DNA of 8,287 bases from a bacterium (GTDB lineage: Bacteria > JAUVQV01 > DATDCY01). The stretch lies in the NCBI GenBank assembly GCA_036524115.1, contig DATDCY010000007.1, positions 1 to 8,287 of the forward strand, read 5' to 3'. Below the pieces are notes generated by a model that did not search any database, was not told the DNA's origin, and saw only the letters and a list, made by a program, of their open reading frames with translations. Below, in pieces: positions 1 to 7,067 of this stretch (its first letter is position 1; each line of letters opens with the position of its first letter). The position numbers were made by a program, and so were the translations under genes.

Positions 1-1299
<1,299 letters not shown>

Positions 1300-1300
1300 G

Positions 1301-2275
1301 ATGGGCCGGCCGCCCGCGGTCGCCGTCTTCCTCGAGAACCGGCCCTTCTTTGGCGCGCTGCTCGCGCACGCGCCCCTGCTGTGGGAGCTGCGCCGCCGCC
1401 ATCCCGGCCGGCGCATCGTCGCCTTCGCGCCGTTCGAGGAGGCGCACCTGCTGCGGGACCTCGGGGCGGCCGACGCGCTCGTGCGGTACGAACCGTCCTT
1501 CAGATGCGTCCGCAGCCATCTGCGCGAGCTGCGGCCCGAGGCGATCTACCTGCTGCGCCCCTACTCCTTCTGGCTGACCGCGGCGGTCGGCCTGCAGCCC
1601 GCCCGGCCGCGCGCCGGCTTTCGCACCCGCGCGGGGCGGCTGCTGCTGTCGCGCGCCGTGCCGCACGACGTCAGCCTCTACCGGCCGCGGAAGTACCTGG
1701 CGCTCCTGCCCGACCTCGACCACCGCTCCGCGCCGCTCGACGGCTTCTTCCGGGAGCTGGCCGCGGGCGCCGACCGCGCCGCCCTGCCCCCAGACCCCTT
1801 CGTCGCCGTGCTGCCGGGCGGCGGCGCCGGGGCGTTCAAGCTCTGGGGGGTCGAGCGCTTCCTCGCGGTCTGCCACCGGCTCGCGGGGGCCGATCCCCGG
1901 CTGCGCTTCCTGTTCGTGCTCGGCCGCGCGGAGGAGCACCTGCTGCCGGCCATCGAGGCGGCGCTCGGCGCCGATCGCGCCCGCGTGCTCCTCGAGGCGC
2001 CGGTGGCGACCATCGCCGCCGCGGCGCTGGCGGCCGAGGCCGCGGTCGGCAACGACTGCGGCCCCGGCCACGTGTTCCAGATGTGCGGCTGCCCCTACGT
2101 CTGCGTGATGAGCGACCACGACGCCCGCGCGCCGCAGCGGACGCTCGAGTGGCTCGACGCGCCCAACCGGCCGCTCGCCCAGGTCTCGCCGCCGGGGGCG
2201 CCGATCACGGCGGTCCCCGTCGAACCTGTGGCGGCGGCGGTGCAGCGCGCCTCGGCGCTCCGCGCCGGGCGCTGA
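1301..2275 (+). CDS. Glycosyltransferase family 9 (heptosyltransferase-like)
   Basis: Predicted GT-B-fold glycosyltransferase of family GT9, the family of LPS heptosyltransferases (WaaC/WaaF/WaaQ), likely acting at the cytoplasmic face of the inner membrane on lipopolysaccharide or a related glycan. It has 324 residues, usual for GT9. Supporting motifs are LPGGGAGAFKLWGVERF (about 171-187), the family's P-G-x-x-x-x-K-x-W-x-x-E-x-F donor-site region, and GNDCGPGHVFQMCGCP (250-265), equivalent to the typical sNDTGPMHLAaAlGtP. The Thr of that second motif is Cys here, and C253, C262, C264 and C268 form a cluster unusual for the family. The N-terminal acceptor half (1-165) is poorly conserved. 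The ATG lies 1 nt after the carB stop; the nearest purine-rich stretch (AGGAG, 1271-1275) is too far away to be a good ribosome site, so translation may depend on coupling to carB. The sugar and acceptor cannot be read from the sequence. Confidence 0.85.
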   Translation: MGRPPAVAVFLENRPFFGALLAHAPLLWELRRRHPGRRIVAFAPFEEAHLLRDLGAADALVRYEPSFRCVRSHLRELRPEAIYLLRPYSFWLTAAVGLQPARPRAGFRTRAGRLLLSRAVPHDVSLYRPRKYLALLPDLDHRSAPLDGFFRELAAGADRAALPPDPFVAVLPGGGAGAFKLWGVERFLAVCHRLAGADPRLRFLFVLGRAEEHLLPAIEAALGADRARVLLEAPVATIAAAALAAEAAVGNDCGPGHVFQMCGCPYVCVMSDHDARAPQRTLEWLDAPNRPLAQVSPPGAPITAVPVEPVAAAVQRASALRAGR

Positions 2276-2301
2276 CCGGGAGCCGAAGGCCTCGAAATCC
2301 G

Positions 2302-2323
2302 CGGGTGCGGACCTTACCGCCCG
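2302..2323. terminator. Weak hairpin at the convergent gene junction
   Basis: A short imperfect stem (GGtGCGG at 2304-2310 against CCGCCC at 2317-2322, with a one-base bulge and a 6-nt loop) sits between the converging 3' ends of the glycosyltransferase and methyltransferase genes. There is no T-tract on either side, so an intrinsic terminator is only a possibility suggested by position. Confidence 0.2.
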
Positions 2324-2871
2324 GGGAACCAGTGCCAGCGGGCCAGCAGCAACAGCATGAGCGCGACGCCGCCGACCCAGGCCTGCCACTCGCGGTGCTG
2401 CCGCAGGACGAGGCCCCAGTCGAACGAGCCGCGGCTCTCCGGCGGAACCCTGAGGCGGGGGAAGAAGCGCGGCACCTCGCGGGCCCACGCGGCGTAGGCC
2501 TCGCCGAAGATCCGCGTGAGCAGGACCTCCTCGCTGGTGATGAGGCGGTGGTAGACCGGCACGGCGATCAGCAGGAACGCCAGCGCCACCCAGACGGCGC
2601 GGCCCATCACCAGGGCACCGCAGGCCATGAGGAAGCTCCCGAAGTAGAGCGGGTTGCGCGTGTGCGCGTAGGGGCCGGTCACCGCGAGCGCCTCGCGCTT
2701 GCGGATGTGGCCCGCCGCCCACGTGCGCACCGCGGCGCCGAGCGCGAACAGCACGGCCCCGCCGGCGATCGCCCCCGGCGTCGGCCGCGCCTCCACGAGA
2801 AAGGCAGCCGCGAAGACCCAGCCGAGCGCCAGCCGCCGGTCCTTGAGACGGTCGAAGAGAGCGGTCAGCAC
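2314..2871 (-). CDS. Isoprenylcysteine carboxyl methyltransferase (ICMT/PEMT)-family membrane protein
   Basis: Small integral membrane protein of 185 residues from the ICMT/PEMT methyltransferase superfamily, which transfers a methyl group from S-adenosylmethionine to lipid-like or prenylated substrates at the membrane. The characteristic C-terminal half is present: GPYAHTRNPLYFGSF at about 66-80 (the family's GPY-x-x-x-RNP-x-Y motif) and EEVLLTRIFGEAYAAW...VPRFFP at about 114-138, the conserved E-E and F-G-x-x-Y-x-x-Y/W stretch that lines the cofactor site in this fold. Hydrophobic segments lie at about 15-27, 33-53, 78-108 and 164-178. The start chosen is GTG at 2871, because the frame meets TGA further upstream (about 2936) with no ATG between; no clear Shine-Dalgarno precedes it. 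The gene is alone on its strand and divergent from the MlaE-family operon. The bacterial substrate is unknown, and true isoprenylcysteine is not implied. Confidence 0.85.
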   Translation of the reverse strand: MLTALFDRLKDRRLALGWVFAAAFLVEARPTPGAIAGGAVLFALGAAVRTWAAGHIRKREALAVTGPYAHTRNPLYFGSFLMACGALVMGRAVWVALAFLLIAVPVYHRLITSEEVLLTRIFGEAYAAWAREVPRFFPRLRVPPESRGSFDWGLVLRQHREWQAWVGGVALMLLLLARWHWFPGR

Positions 2872-2927
2872 GGCGTCGCGATCCGGGCGGACGGCGATCG
2901 GCGACGGTCGAACGCGGCTCTTCGCAT
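2865..2927 (-). other. Possible 20-codon leader reading frame overlapping the methyltransferase start
   Basis: An ATG at 2927-2925 opens a 20-codon frame rich in arginine (six Arg) that ends in a TGA at 2867-2865, within the first bases of the methyltransferase frame (GTGCTGA). It begins 9 nt after the putative -10 box at 2937-2942, so a transcript from that box would start close to this ATG. The stop/start overlap would allow translational coupling and would explain the missing ribosome site of the GTG start. A short frame like this can arise by chance in GC-rich DNA, and no homology is known to me. Confidence 0.2.
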
Positions 2928-2936
2928 CGTTGTTTC

Positions 2937-2946
2937 ATGGTACCAC
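2937..2946 (-). promoter_or_regulatory. Putative extended -10 box for the methyltransferase gene
   Basis: Read leftward the sequence is GTGGTACCAT, an extended -10 pattern (TG-n-TAnnnT) directed at the methyltransferase gene. The start codon is 65 nt beyond the box. An almost identical element in the same orientation precedes the Yip1-family gene (6999-7008), which supports a functional role. No -35 hexamer is visible. Confidence 0.45.
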
Positions 2947-2980
2947 ACGCCCCCCGGCCGCGGCCGCGCGGCGCGCCCCG

Positions 2981-2991
2981 TGTGCTAGACT
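2981..2991 (+). promoter_or_regulatory. Putative extended -10 box, leaderless promoter of the MlaE-family operon
   Basis: TGTGCTAGACT is an extended -10 pattern with hexamer TAGACT at 2986-2991. Exactly 7 nt separate it from the ATG at 2999, the normal distance from a -10 hexamer to the transcription start, so the mRNA should begin at or beside the start codon. No Shine-Dalgarno lies before the ATG. The same box at the same spacing precedes the ATPase gene at 7068. No -35 element is recognisable. Confidence 0.6.
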
Positions 2992-2998
2992 TTCCGGC

Positions 2999-3778
2999 AT
3001 GTCCGTGGACGATCGGGTCCGTGCCCTCGGCCGCGGCGTCGTGGGCCGGCTCGAGCAGACCGCGGGGATGACCGTCCTGCTCGGGCGCGCGCTGCGCAAC
3101 CTCGACGCCCTGCGCTCGCGGCCCGTGCGCACCGTCTTCTTCCGCCAGGTCTACTTCACCGGCCTCCAGGCGCTCTGGCGCGTGGGCGGCATCGGCGTGC
3201 TCATCGGCGTCATCGTGCTCACCCAGGTCGCGAGCCTCGTCGGCAAGAACGCGGCGCTCGGCGGGCAGATCCTCGTCTGGACGGTGATCCGCGAGCTCGG
3301 CCCGCTGTTCGCCGCGATCATCGTCATCAGCCGCAGCACCAGCGCCGTGGCCGCCGAGCTGGGCGCCATGCGCGTCAACCGCGAGATGGAGCTGCTGCGC
3401 TCGCTCGGCATCTCGCCGCTGCGCTACCTGGTCGTGCCGCGCGTGGCCGGCATGGCGGCGAGCCTCGTCGCGCTCACGGCCTGGTTCGAGGCCGTGACCA
3501 TCGCCGGCGGGCTGGCCTTCAGCTCGCTGGTCGTGCAGCTGCCGTTCCTCGCGCAGCTGCGGAACATCGGCGGGGCGCTGACCGCCGGCGACATCGGCGT
3601 CTCGCTGCTCAAGAGCGTCCTCTTCGGCCTCGTGGTCGCCGCCACCGCCTGCTACCACGGGCTGCGCGTCGGCGCCTCGATCACCGAGATCCCGCAGGTC
3701 ACAACGCGCGCCGTGATGCAGAGCCTCACCCTCGTCGTCGTGGCCAACGTGCTGCTGACGGTGGTGCTCACCTCGTGA
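2999..3778 (+). CDS. mlaE: MlaE-family ABC permease (MCE/Mla lipid transport)
   Basis: Inner-membrane permease of an MCE-type ABC lipid transporter, the family that includes MlaE, YrbE and TGD1. It has 259 residues, the usual length. An amphipathic N-terminus (about 1-45) is followed by hydrophobic segments at roughly 62-80, 90-111, 150-180 and 200-220 and a C-terminal one at 240-258. Family hallmarks: IRELGPLFAA (97-106), SRSTSAVAAELGAM (111-124) and LGISPLRYLVVPR (136-148), the cytoplasmic coupling-helix region that contacts the ATPase. The usual EQIDAL stretch is diverged to REMELL (128-133), and the C-terminal GLRVGASITEIPQVTTRAVMQS differs from the common G-G-A-E-G-V-G-x-A-T-T-x-A-V. The ATG at 2999 is chosen because the family N-terminus starts here and a -10-like box sits 7 nt upstream; the frame remains open further upstream, but that part reads across the divergent methyltransferase gene. 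The stop overlaps the next gene by 4 bp (GTGA). With that neighbour and the MCE gene it forms a permease-ABC-MCE set. Confidence 0.93.
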   Translation: MSVDDRVRALGRGVVGRLEQTAGMTVLLGRALRNLDALRSRPVRTVFFRQVYFTGLQALWRVGGIGVLIGVIVLTQVASLVGKNAALGGQILVWTVIRELGPLFAAIIVISRSTSAVAAELGAMRVNREMELLRSLGISPLRYLVVPRVAGMAASLVALTAWFEAVTIAGGLAFSSLVVQLPFLAQLRNIGGALTAGDIGVSLLKSVLFGLVVAATACYHGLRVGASITEIPQVTTRAVMQSLTLVVVANVLLTVVLTS

Positions 3779-4449
3779 TCGAGCTGCGCGCGGTCTCGAT
3801 CGGCGACTTCCGCGAGGCGAGCTTCGCCGTGGGCCCCGGCGAGCGCTGCCGGCTGCTGCTCGCGTCCGAGGCGGACCTGACCCTCTTCCTGCGACTGGTC
3901 GTCGGGACCGTGCGCCCCGAGTCCGGGACGGTGCTGCTCTTCGGCGCGGACAGCGCGCACCGCACCGAGGCCGCGGCGCTCGCGGCGATGGCCCGCCTCG
4001 GCATCGTCTGGCCCGGCGGAGGCTTCGTGAGCAACCTCAAGGTCTGGGAGAACATCCTGCTGCCGCTTTGGTATCATGGCGACGAGCGCGCCGAGCGGCG
4101 CGAGGACGAGGTGCTCGCGCTGCTCGGGCGGCTCGGCATGGAGCCCGCCCGCGTCGCAGGCTTCCTCGCGGCGATGCCCGCCAGCCTGCCGACGCGCGAG
4201 CGGCACATCCTGGGGGTGGTGCGGGCGATGCTGCCGGACGCCGAGGTCATGATCTACGCCGGGCTCTTCGAAGGGCTCGACGCGCCCACCCGCGCCGCGC
4301 TGCTCGGGGAGACGTCCCGCCACCACGACCGCCGCGAAGGGCGTGCGACGCTCTACGTCGCCAGCGGCGCCGACGGGCTCCCTCCCGGGCCGTTCGCCGG
4401 CACATCGCTGCGCCAGACCCCCGAGGGGAGGCTCGAGCCGTGGCGCTGA
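3775..4449 (+). CDS. MlaF-like ABC protein with all catalytic motifs degenerate (predicted pseudo-ATPase)
   Basis: It sits where the MlaF ATPase is expected, between an MlaE-family permease and an MCE protein, and its 224-residue outline follows an ABC nucleotide-binding domain. Each catalytic motif is replaced. Walker A GPSGSGKST aligns to LASEADLTL (29-37), with Leu for the lysine. The Q-loop Gln aligns to P80, although the following GGGFVSNLKVWENILLPL (81-98) matches the MlaF pattern. The signature LSGGM aligns to LPTRE (138-142). Walker B DEP aligns to AGL (162-164), losing both Asp and Glu. The H-loop VTHD aligns to VASG (195-198). Retained features are G-x-V-x-L-F-G (51-57), R150-A151 and the D-loop GLD (167-169). 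Alignment is by eye. Because the scaffold is continuous, this is not a frameshifted gene. The inference is a structural or regulatory NBD, or a subunit needing a partner ATPase encoded elsewhere. GTG start, 4-bp overlap with mlaE. Confidence 0.85.
   Translation: MIELRAVSIGDFREASFAVGPGERCRLLLASEADLTLFLRLVVGTVRPESGTVLLFGADSAHRTEAAALAAMARLGIVWPGGGFVSNLKVWENILLPLWYHGDERAERREDEVLALLGRLGMEPARVAGFLAAMPASLPTRERHILGVVRAMLPDAEVMIYAGLFEGLDAPTRAALLGETSRHHDRREGRATLYVASGADGLPPGPFAGTSLRQTPEGRLEPWR
4425..4431 (+). promoter_or_regulatory. Shine-Dalgarno of the MCE gene, deciding its start
   Basis: GGGGAGG lies 8 nt before the GTG at 4440 but 17 nt before the ATG at 4449 (TGATG overlap). The spacing favours the GTG, giving a product beginning MALMRESDPRF; the ATG start would shorten it by three residues only. 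Confidence 0.55.
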
Positions 4450-5624
4450 TGCGCGAGAGCGACCCGCGCTTCGCCGCCCTCGAGCGCCGGGTCGGGTGGT
4501 TCCTGCTCGTCACGGCGCTCATCGTCGCCGGCGCGGTCGGCGTCGTCGGCGTCCGCCAGGGACTCTTCACGCCGAAGGCCTCGCTGACCTTCTTCGACGA
4601 CAGCGGCCGGGACCTCGCCGAGGGGATGGAGGTCGTGACGCGCGGCTTCCACATCGGCAAGGTGCGCCGCGTGCAGCTCAACGAGGCCGGCAAGGTCCAG
4701 GTCACGCTCGCGATCGAGAAGTCGCTCCTGCGCTGGATCCGGAGCGACTCGACGGCGCGCGTCGTGGCGAAGGCCCTGATCGGCGATTCGCGGATCGAGA
4801 TCAGCCCCGGCACGCCCGGGGCGCCGCCGATGGCGCCGGGCGGCGTCATCGCATTCGTCCGCGAGCCGGACCTGACCGAGGTGGCGACGCGGGTCATGGA
4901 GGAGGTCAAGCCGGTGCTGCTCGCGGTCAAGAACCTCGTCGAGTACCTCGACGACCCGCAGGGCGACGTCAAGCAGTCGATCGCGAACATCCGGCGGCTC
5001 TCCGCGGGGCTGGTCGAGACGCGCGGGCACGTCGACGAAGCGCTCGCGACGATCGGCGCGCGCGTCGAGGCCGTCGCCGCGAACCTCGAGGCGCTGTCCA
5101 GCTCGCTGCGGACCGAGCTGCTCCCGCAGGTCTCCGGCCTCGTGACGGACGGGCGGCAGCTGGTCGGCGACGGCCGGCAGCTCATCGGGCAGGCGGGCGG
5201 GGTCGCGAAGTCGCTCGACGCCTTCGTGCGCGAGGACCTCCACGGGATCGCGACGCAGCTGCGCGAGGAGTTGGTCCCGCAGCTGCGCGCCGTCGCCGCC
5301 GACGCCGGACGGGCGGCAAACGCCGCGGGCTCGGGCGTCGAGCGGATCGACCGGGAGCTGCCCGCGATCCTGGAGAAGGTGAACGCGAGCCTCGAGAACA
5401 TCCGCACGATCACGGCGGAGCTGGTGCCCGCCTCGCGGGAGGCCGCGGGCGTCGTGCGCGAGGGCGGCGCGCTGATCGAGGACTCGCAGGCGCTGGTGCG
5501 CCGCACGCAGCAGCTCTGGCCGTTCCGTACCGGGGGCGACAAGCGCGGGGCGACGATCGGGGTCGACAGTTATGAGATCGAAAACCGGCCGGACGGCGGC
5601 GCTCGCGCTCCTGGCGCTCGCTGA
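4440..5624 (+). CDS. mlaD: MlaD-like MCE-domain protein with long C-terminal helical region
   Basis: Periplasmic, inner-membrane-anchored MCE protein that would form the lipid-binding ring or tunnel on the permease. It has 394 residues, about twice E. coli MlaD (183). Seen: a short cytoplasmic N-terminus, one transmembrane segment (about 19-38) and an MCE domain (about 46-137) with SLTFFDDSGRDLAEGMEVVTRGFHIGKVRRV, VTLAIEKSLLRWIRSDSTARV and ALIGDSRIEISPG. A predicted long alpha-helical stretch follows (about 141-359), full of heptad-like Leu/Val/Ala spacing, including the local repeat GRQLVGDGRQLIG (238-250) and two similar blocks, TELLPQV (225-231) and EELVPQL (276-282). It ends with RRTQQLWPFR (354-363) and a loose polar tail. 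The extended helix resembles long MCE proteins that bridge the periplasm (family knowledge; bridging here is inference). It overlaps the ABC gene by 10 bp and the next gene by 53 bp. Confidence 0.9.
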   Translation: MALMRESDPRFAALERRVGWFLLVTALIVAGAVGVVGVRQGLFTPKASLTFFDDSGRDLAEGMEVVTRGFHIGKVRRVQLNEAGKVQVTLAIEKSLLRWIRSDSTARVVAKALIGDSRIEISPGTPGAPPMAPGGVIAFVREPDLTEVATRVMEEVKPVLLAVKNLVEYLDDPQGDVKQSIANIRRLSAGLVETRGHVDEALATIGARVEAVAANLEALSSSLRTELLPQVSGLVTDGRQLVGDGRQLIGQAGGVAKSLDAFVREDLHGIATQLREELVPQLRAVAADAGRAANAAGSGVERIDRELPAILEKVNASLENIRTITAELVPASREAAGVVREGGALIEDSQALVRRTQQLWPFRTGGDKRGATIGVDSYEIENRPDGGARAPGAR

Positions 5625-6450
5625 GGCGCTGGCGGCCGGCTGCGGCGGCGCGCCCCCGGCGCGCTCGCCGGCATACCGGCTCCAGGAGGATCTCGCGCGC
5701 TCGGGCGGGAAAGCGTGGGCGAAGGGCGATCTGCAGGGCGCGATCGCCTCCGAGGAGCGCGCGCTCGTCGTCGCCCGATCCGTCGAGGACGAGGAGGGGA
5801 TCGCGCTGCGCATCCTGGACATCGCGGCGCTGCGTCGCGCGGCCGGTCAACCCGCGGAGGCGTGGGCGGCGCTCGCGGAGTTGCTCGACCAGCCGCCGGC
5901 GCTGCCCTACCCGGACCGCCTGCGCGCGGAGGCCGCGCGGATCGCAGGGCTGCTCGCGCTCGACGCCGGCAACGCCGTCGAGGGCGCGCGCTGGGCCGGG
6001 CGCGCACGTGAGCTCTGCAGCGCGTCACGGTGCGGCCGCGAGGGCGCGCTGCTCAACCTGCGCGCCCGCGCCGCGTTCGTCGCGGGGGAGCACGGGGAGG
6101 CGCTGCGCCTGGCGCGGGAGGCGGGCGCGCTGAACCGGGAGGCGAAGGACGACGCTGAGCGCGCCAACTCCCTGCGCATCGGCGCCGACGCCGCGCTCGC
6201 GCTCGGGCGGCCGGGCGACGCCGCAGAAGCCTACGCCGCGGCACTCGAGATCGACAAGCGCCTCGGCCTTGCGGGGAAGGTCTACCTGGATCTCCTCGGC
6301 CTCGGTCGCGCCGCCCAGGACGGCGGACGGGCCGCAGAAGCGCGCGGCTGGTACGAGCGGGCGCGCGCCGCGGCCCGCGCCGCGGGCGCCGACGCCGCCG
6401 AGGCTGAGGCCCTGCTCAGTGGCGTGTCGCCCCCATCATCCCGGCCATGA
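5572..6450 (+). CDS. TPR-like lipoprotein, last gene of the MCE operon
   Basis: Predicted lipoprotein of 292 residues. The N-terminus has basic residues (MRSKTGR), a short hydrophobic stretch (about 8-22, with an unusual Glu18) and a lipobox-like LAAGC ending at Cys24, followed by GGAPPARSPA. The rest is an alpha-helical solenoid rich in Ala, Leu, Glu and Arg with TPR-like A-x-x-x-x-G-D/R-x-x-x-A pairs: AWAKGDLQGAIASEERAL (48-65), AFVAGEHGEALRLAREA (168-184), ALALGRPGDAAEAYAAALEI (208-227) and AAQDGGRAAEARGWYERA (247-264). TPR proteins usually scaffold protein contacts, so this may be an envelope partner of the MCE protein, in the place where other MCE operons carry an auxiliary lipoprotein (PqiC/LetA-type systems); that role is inferred from position. 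The start at 5572 is needed to include the signal peptide, so the 53-bp overlap with the MCE gene looks real. The two cysteines C149 and C154 could form a disulfide. Confidence 0.8.
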   Translation: MRSKTGRTAALALLALAEALAAGCGGAPPARSPAYRLQEDLARSGGKAWAKGDLQGAIASEERALVVARSVEDEEGIALRILDIAALRRAAGQPAEAWAALAELLDQPPALPYPDRLRAEAARIAGLLALDAGNAVEGARWAGRARELCSASRCGREGALLNLRARAAFVAGEHGEALRLAREAGALNREAKDDAERANSLRIGADAALALGRPGDAAEAYAAALEIDKRLGLAGKVYLDLLGLGRAAQDGGRAAEARGWYERARAAARAAGADAAEAEALLSGVSPPSSRP

Positions 6451-6940
6451 AGCCGCCGATCAGCGCCCCGAAGAACACGACGGTCACCAGGGTCAGCACG
6501 ATGAAGAAGCCCGCGATGACCGCGACCGTGGCAATCGCCTTGTCGCGCGGCATCCCGTAGACGCTCTGGAGGATCGTGACGCTGACCGGCAGGTGCCAGA
6601 GGCCGATCAGCGGCCCGAGGAACGGGATGAACCCCGCCCAGCCCAGGAGCGCGGCGTGCGACTCGGCGCGGAACAGCGCGAGGTAGTCGCCCTTTCCGCC
6701 GAAGAAGATCGTCGCCACCAGGTGCAGGATGCCGACGCCGATCGCCGTGCCGATCAGCGCGGCGATGGCGCCGCCGATCATCCCGCCGAGCCCGCCGTGG
6801 ATCCCCGTCAGCGCGCCGCCCGCGGCGACGATGGCGAGCCCCGGCTGCAGCGCCTGCTCGTCGGCCCCGACCTCCGCGGCGACGCCGCCGTTGAGCTTCA
6901 CGATCTCGACGGCCTTCTTGAGACTACCCGCGAAGTCCAT
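6416..6940 (-). CDS. Yip1-family membrane protein
   Basis: Multi-spanning membrane protein of 174 residues matching the bacterial Yip1 (YIP1/YckA-like) family, whose function in bacteria is not established. A soluble N-terminus (1-32) is followed by hydrophobic segments at about 33-45, 50-80, 97-127 (interrupted by the helix-breaking FIPFLGPLIGLWHLPVS at 104-120) and 135-168. The Yip1 pattern is visible as FFGGKGDYLALFRAESHAALLGWAGFIPFLGPLIGLWHL (79-117, conserved aromatic, Gly and Pro positions) and SVYGMPRDKAIATV (126-139). The ATG at 6940 is preferred because GGGAGGGGGG lies 4 nt upstream, a strong ribosome site. An in-frame ATG at 7000 would add 20 arginine-rich residues but overlaps the putative promoter. 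The gene is divergent from the ATPase gene, and its last 35 bp overlap the 3' end of the lipoprotein gene. Confidence 0.82.
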   Translation of the reverse strand: MDFAGSLKKAVEIVKLNGGVAAEVGADEQALQPGLAIVAAGGALTGIHGGLGGMIGGAIAALIGTAIGVGILHLVATIFFGGKGDYLALFRAESHAALLGWAGFIPFLGPLIGLWHLPVSVTILQSVYGMPRDKAIATVAVIAGFFIVLTLVTVVFFGALIGGFMAGMMGATRH

Positions 6941-6998
6941 GTCGCCCCCCTCCCGCCGCGCATCGGCGCCCCTGCCTGCGTCGCGAACCCTGGTCGCC

Positions 6999-7008
6999 AT
7001 GGTACCAC
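6999..7008 (-). promoter_or_regulatory. Putative extended -10 box for the Yip1-family gene
   Basis: Read leftward the sequence is GTGGTACCAT, identical over all ten bases to the box before the methyltransferase gene (2937-2946). It would give a leader of about 50 nt that carries the strong Shine-Dalgarno of the Yip1-family gene. No -35 hexamer is recognisable. Confidence 0.45.
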
Positions 7009-7049
7009 CCGCCAACGCGGCGCGCGGCGCACACCCCCGGCCGTCGCGC

Positions 7050-7060
7050 TGTGCTATCGT
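7050..7060 (+). promoter_or_regulatory. Putative extended -10 box, leaderless promoter of the ATPase gene
   Basis: TGTGCTATCGT, with hexamer TATCGT at 7055-7060, ends exactly 7 nt before the GTG at 7068. The transcription start should therefore coincide with the start codon. It matches the box before the MlaE-family gene in sequence (TGTGCTAnnnT) and spacing. No Shine-Dalgarno is seen before the GTG. Confidence 0.6.
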
Positions 7061-7067
7061 CGCGCCC

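Noticed and set aside
1381-2988. Long plus-strand frame overlapping the GT9 gene and continuing antisense to the methyltransferase
   Set aside because: Arg/Ala/Pro-rich composition and no family motifs; it shadows two genes with clear family motifs.
2699-2998. N-terminal extension of the MlaE-family permease by 100 codons
   Set aside because: It would read across the divergent methyltransferase gene and both promoter boxes, and has no homology pattern; the family length starts at 2999.
4068-4439. Upstream extension of the MCE protein
   Set aside because: Arg-rich shadow of the ABC gene; the transmembrane anchor and MCE domain begin after 4440, where a Shine-Dalgarno is well placed.
6941-7000. 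Longer Yip1-family protein starting at ATG 7000
   Set aside because: In frame, but it would start at the edge of the putative -10 box and add an Arg-rich stretch; the ATG at 6940 has a strong Shine-Dalgarno.
6729-7067. Upstream extension of the ATPase gene
   Set aside because: Pro/Ser/Ala-rich sequence antisense to the Yip1-family gene and across the promoter boxes.
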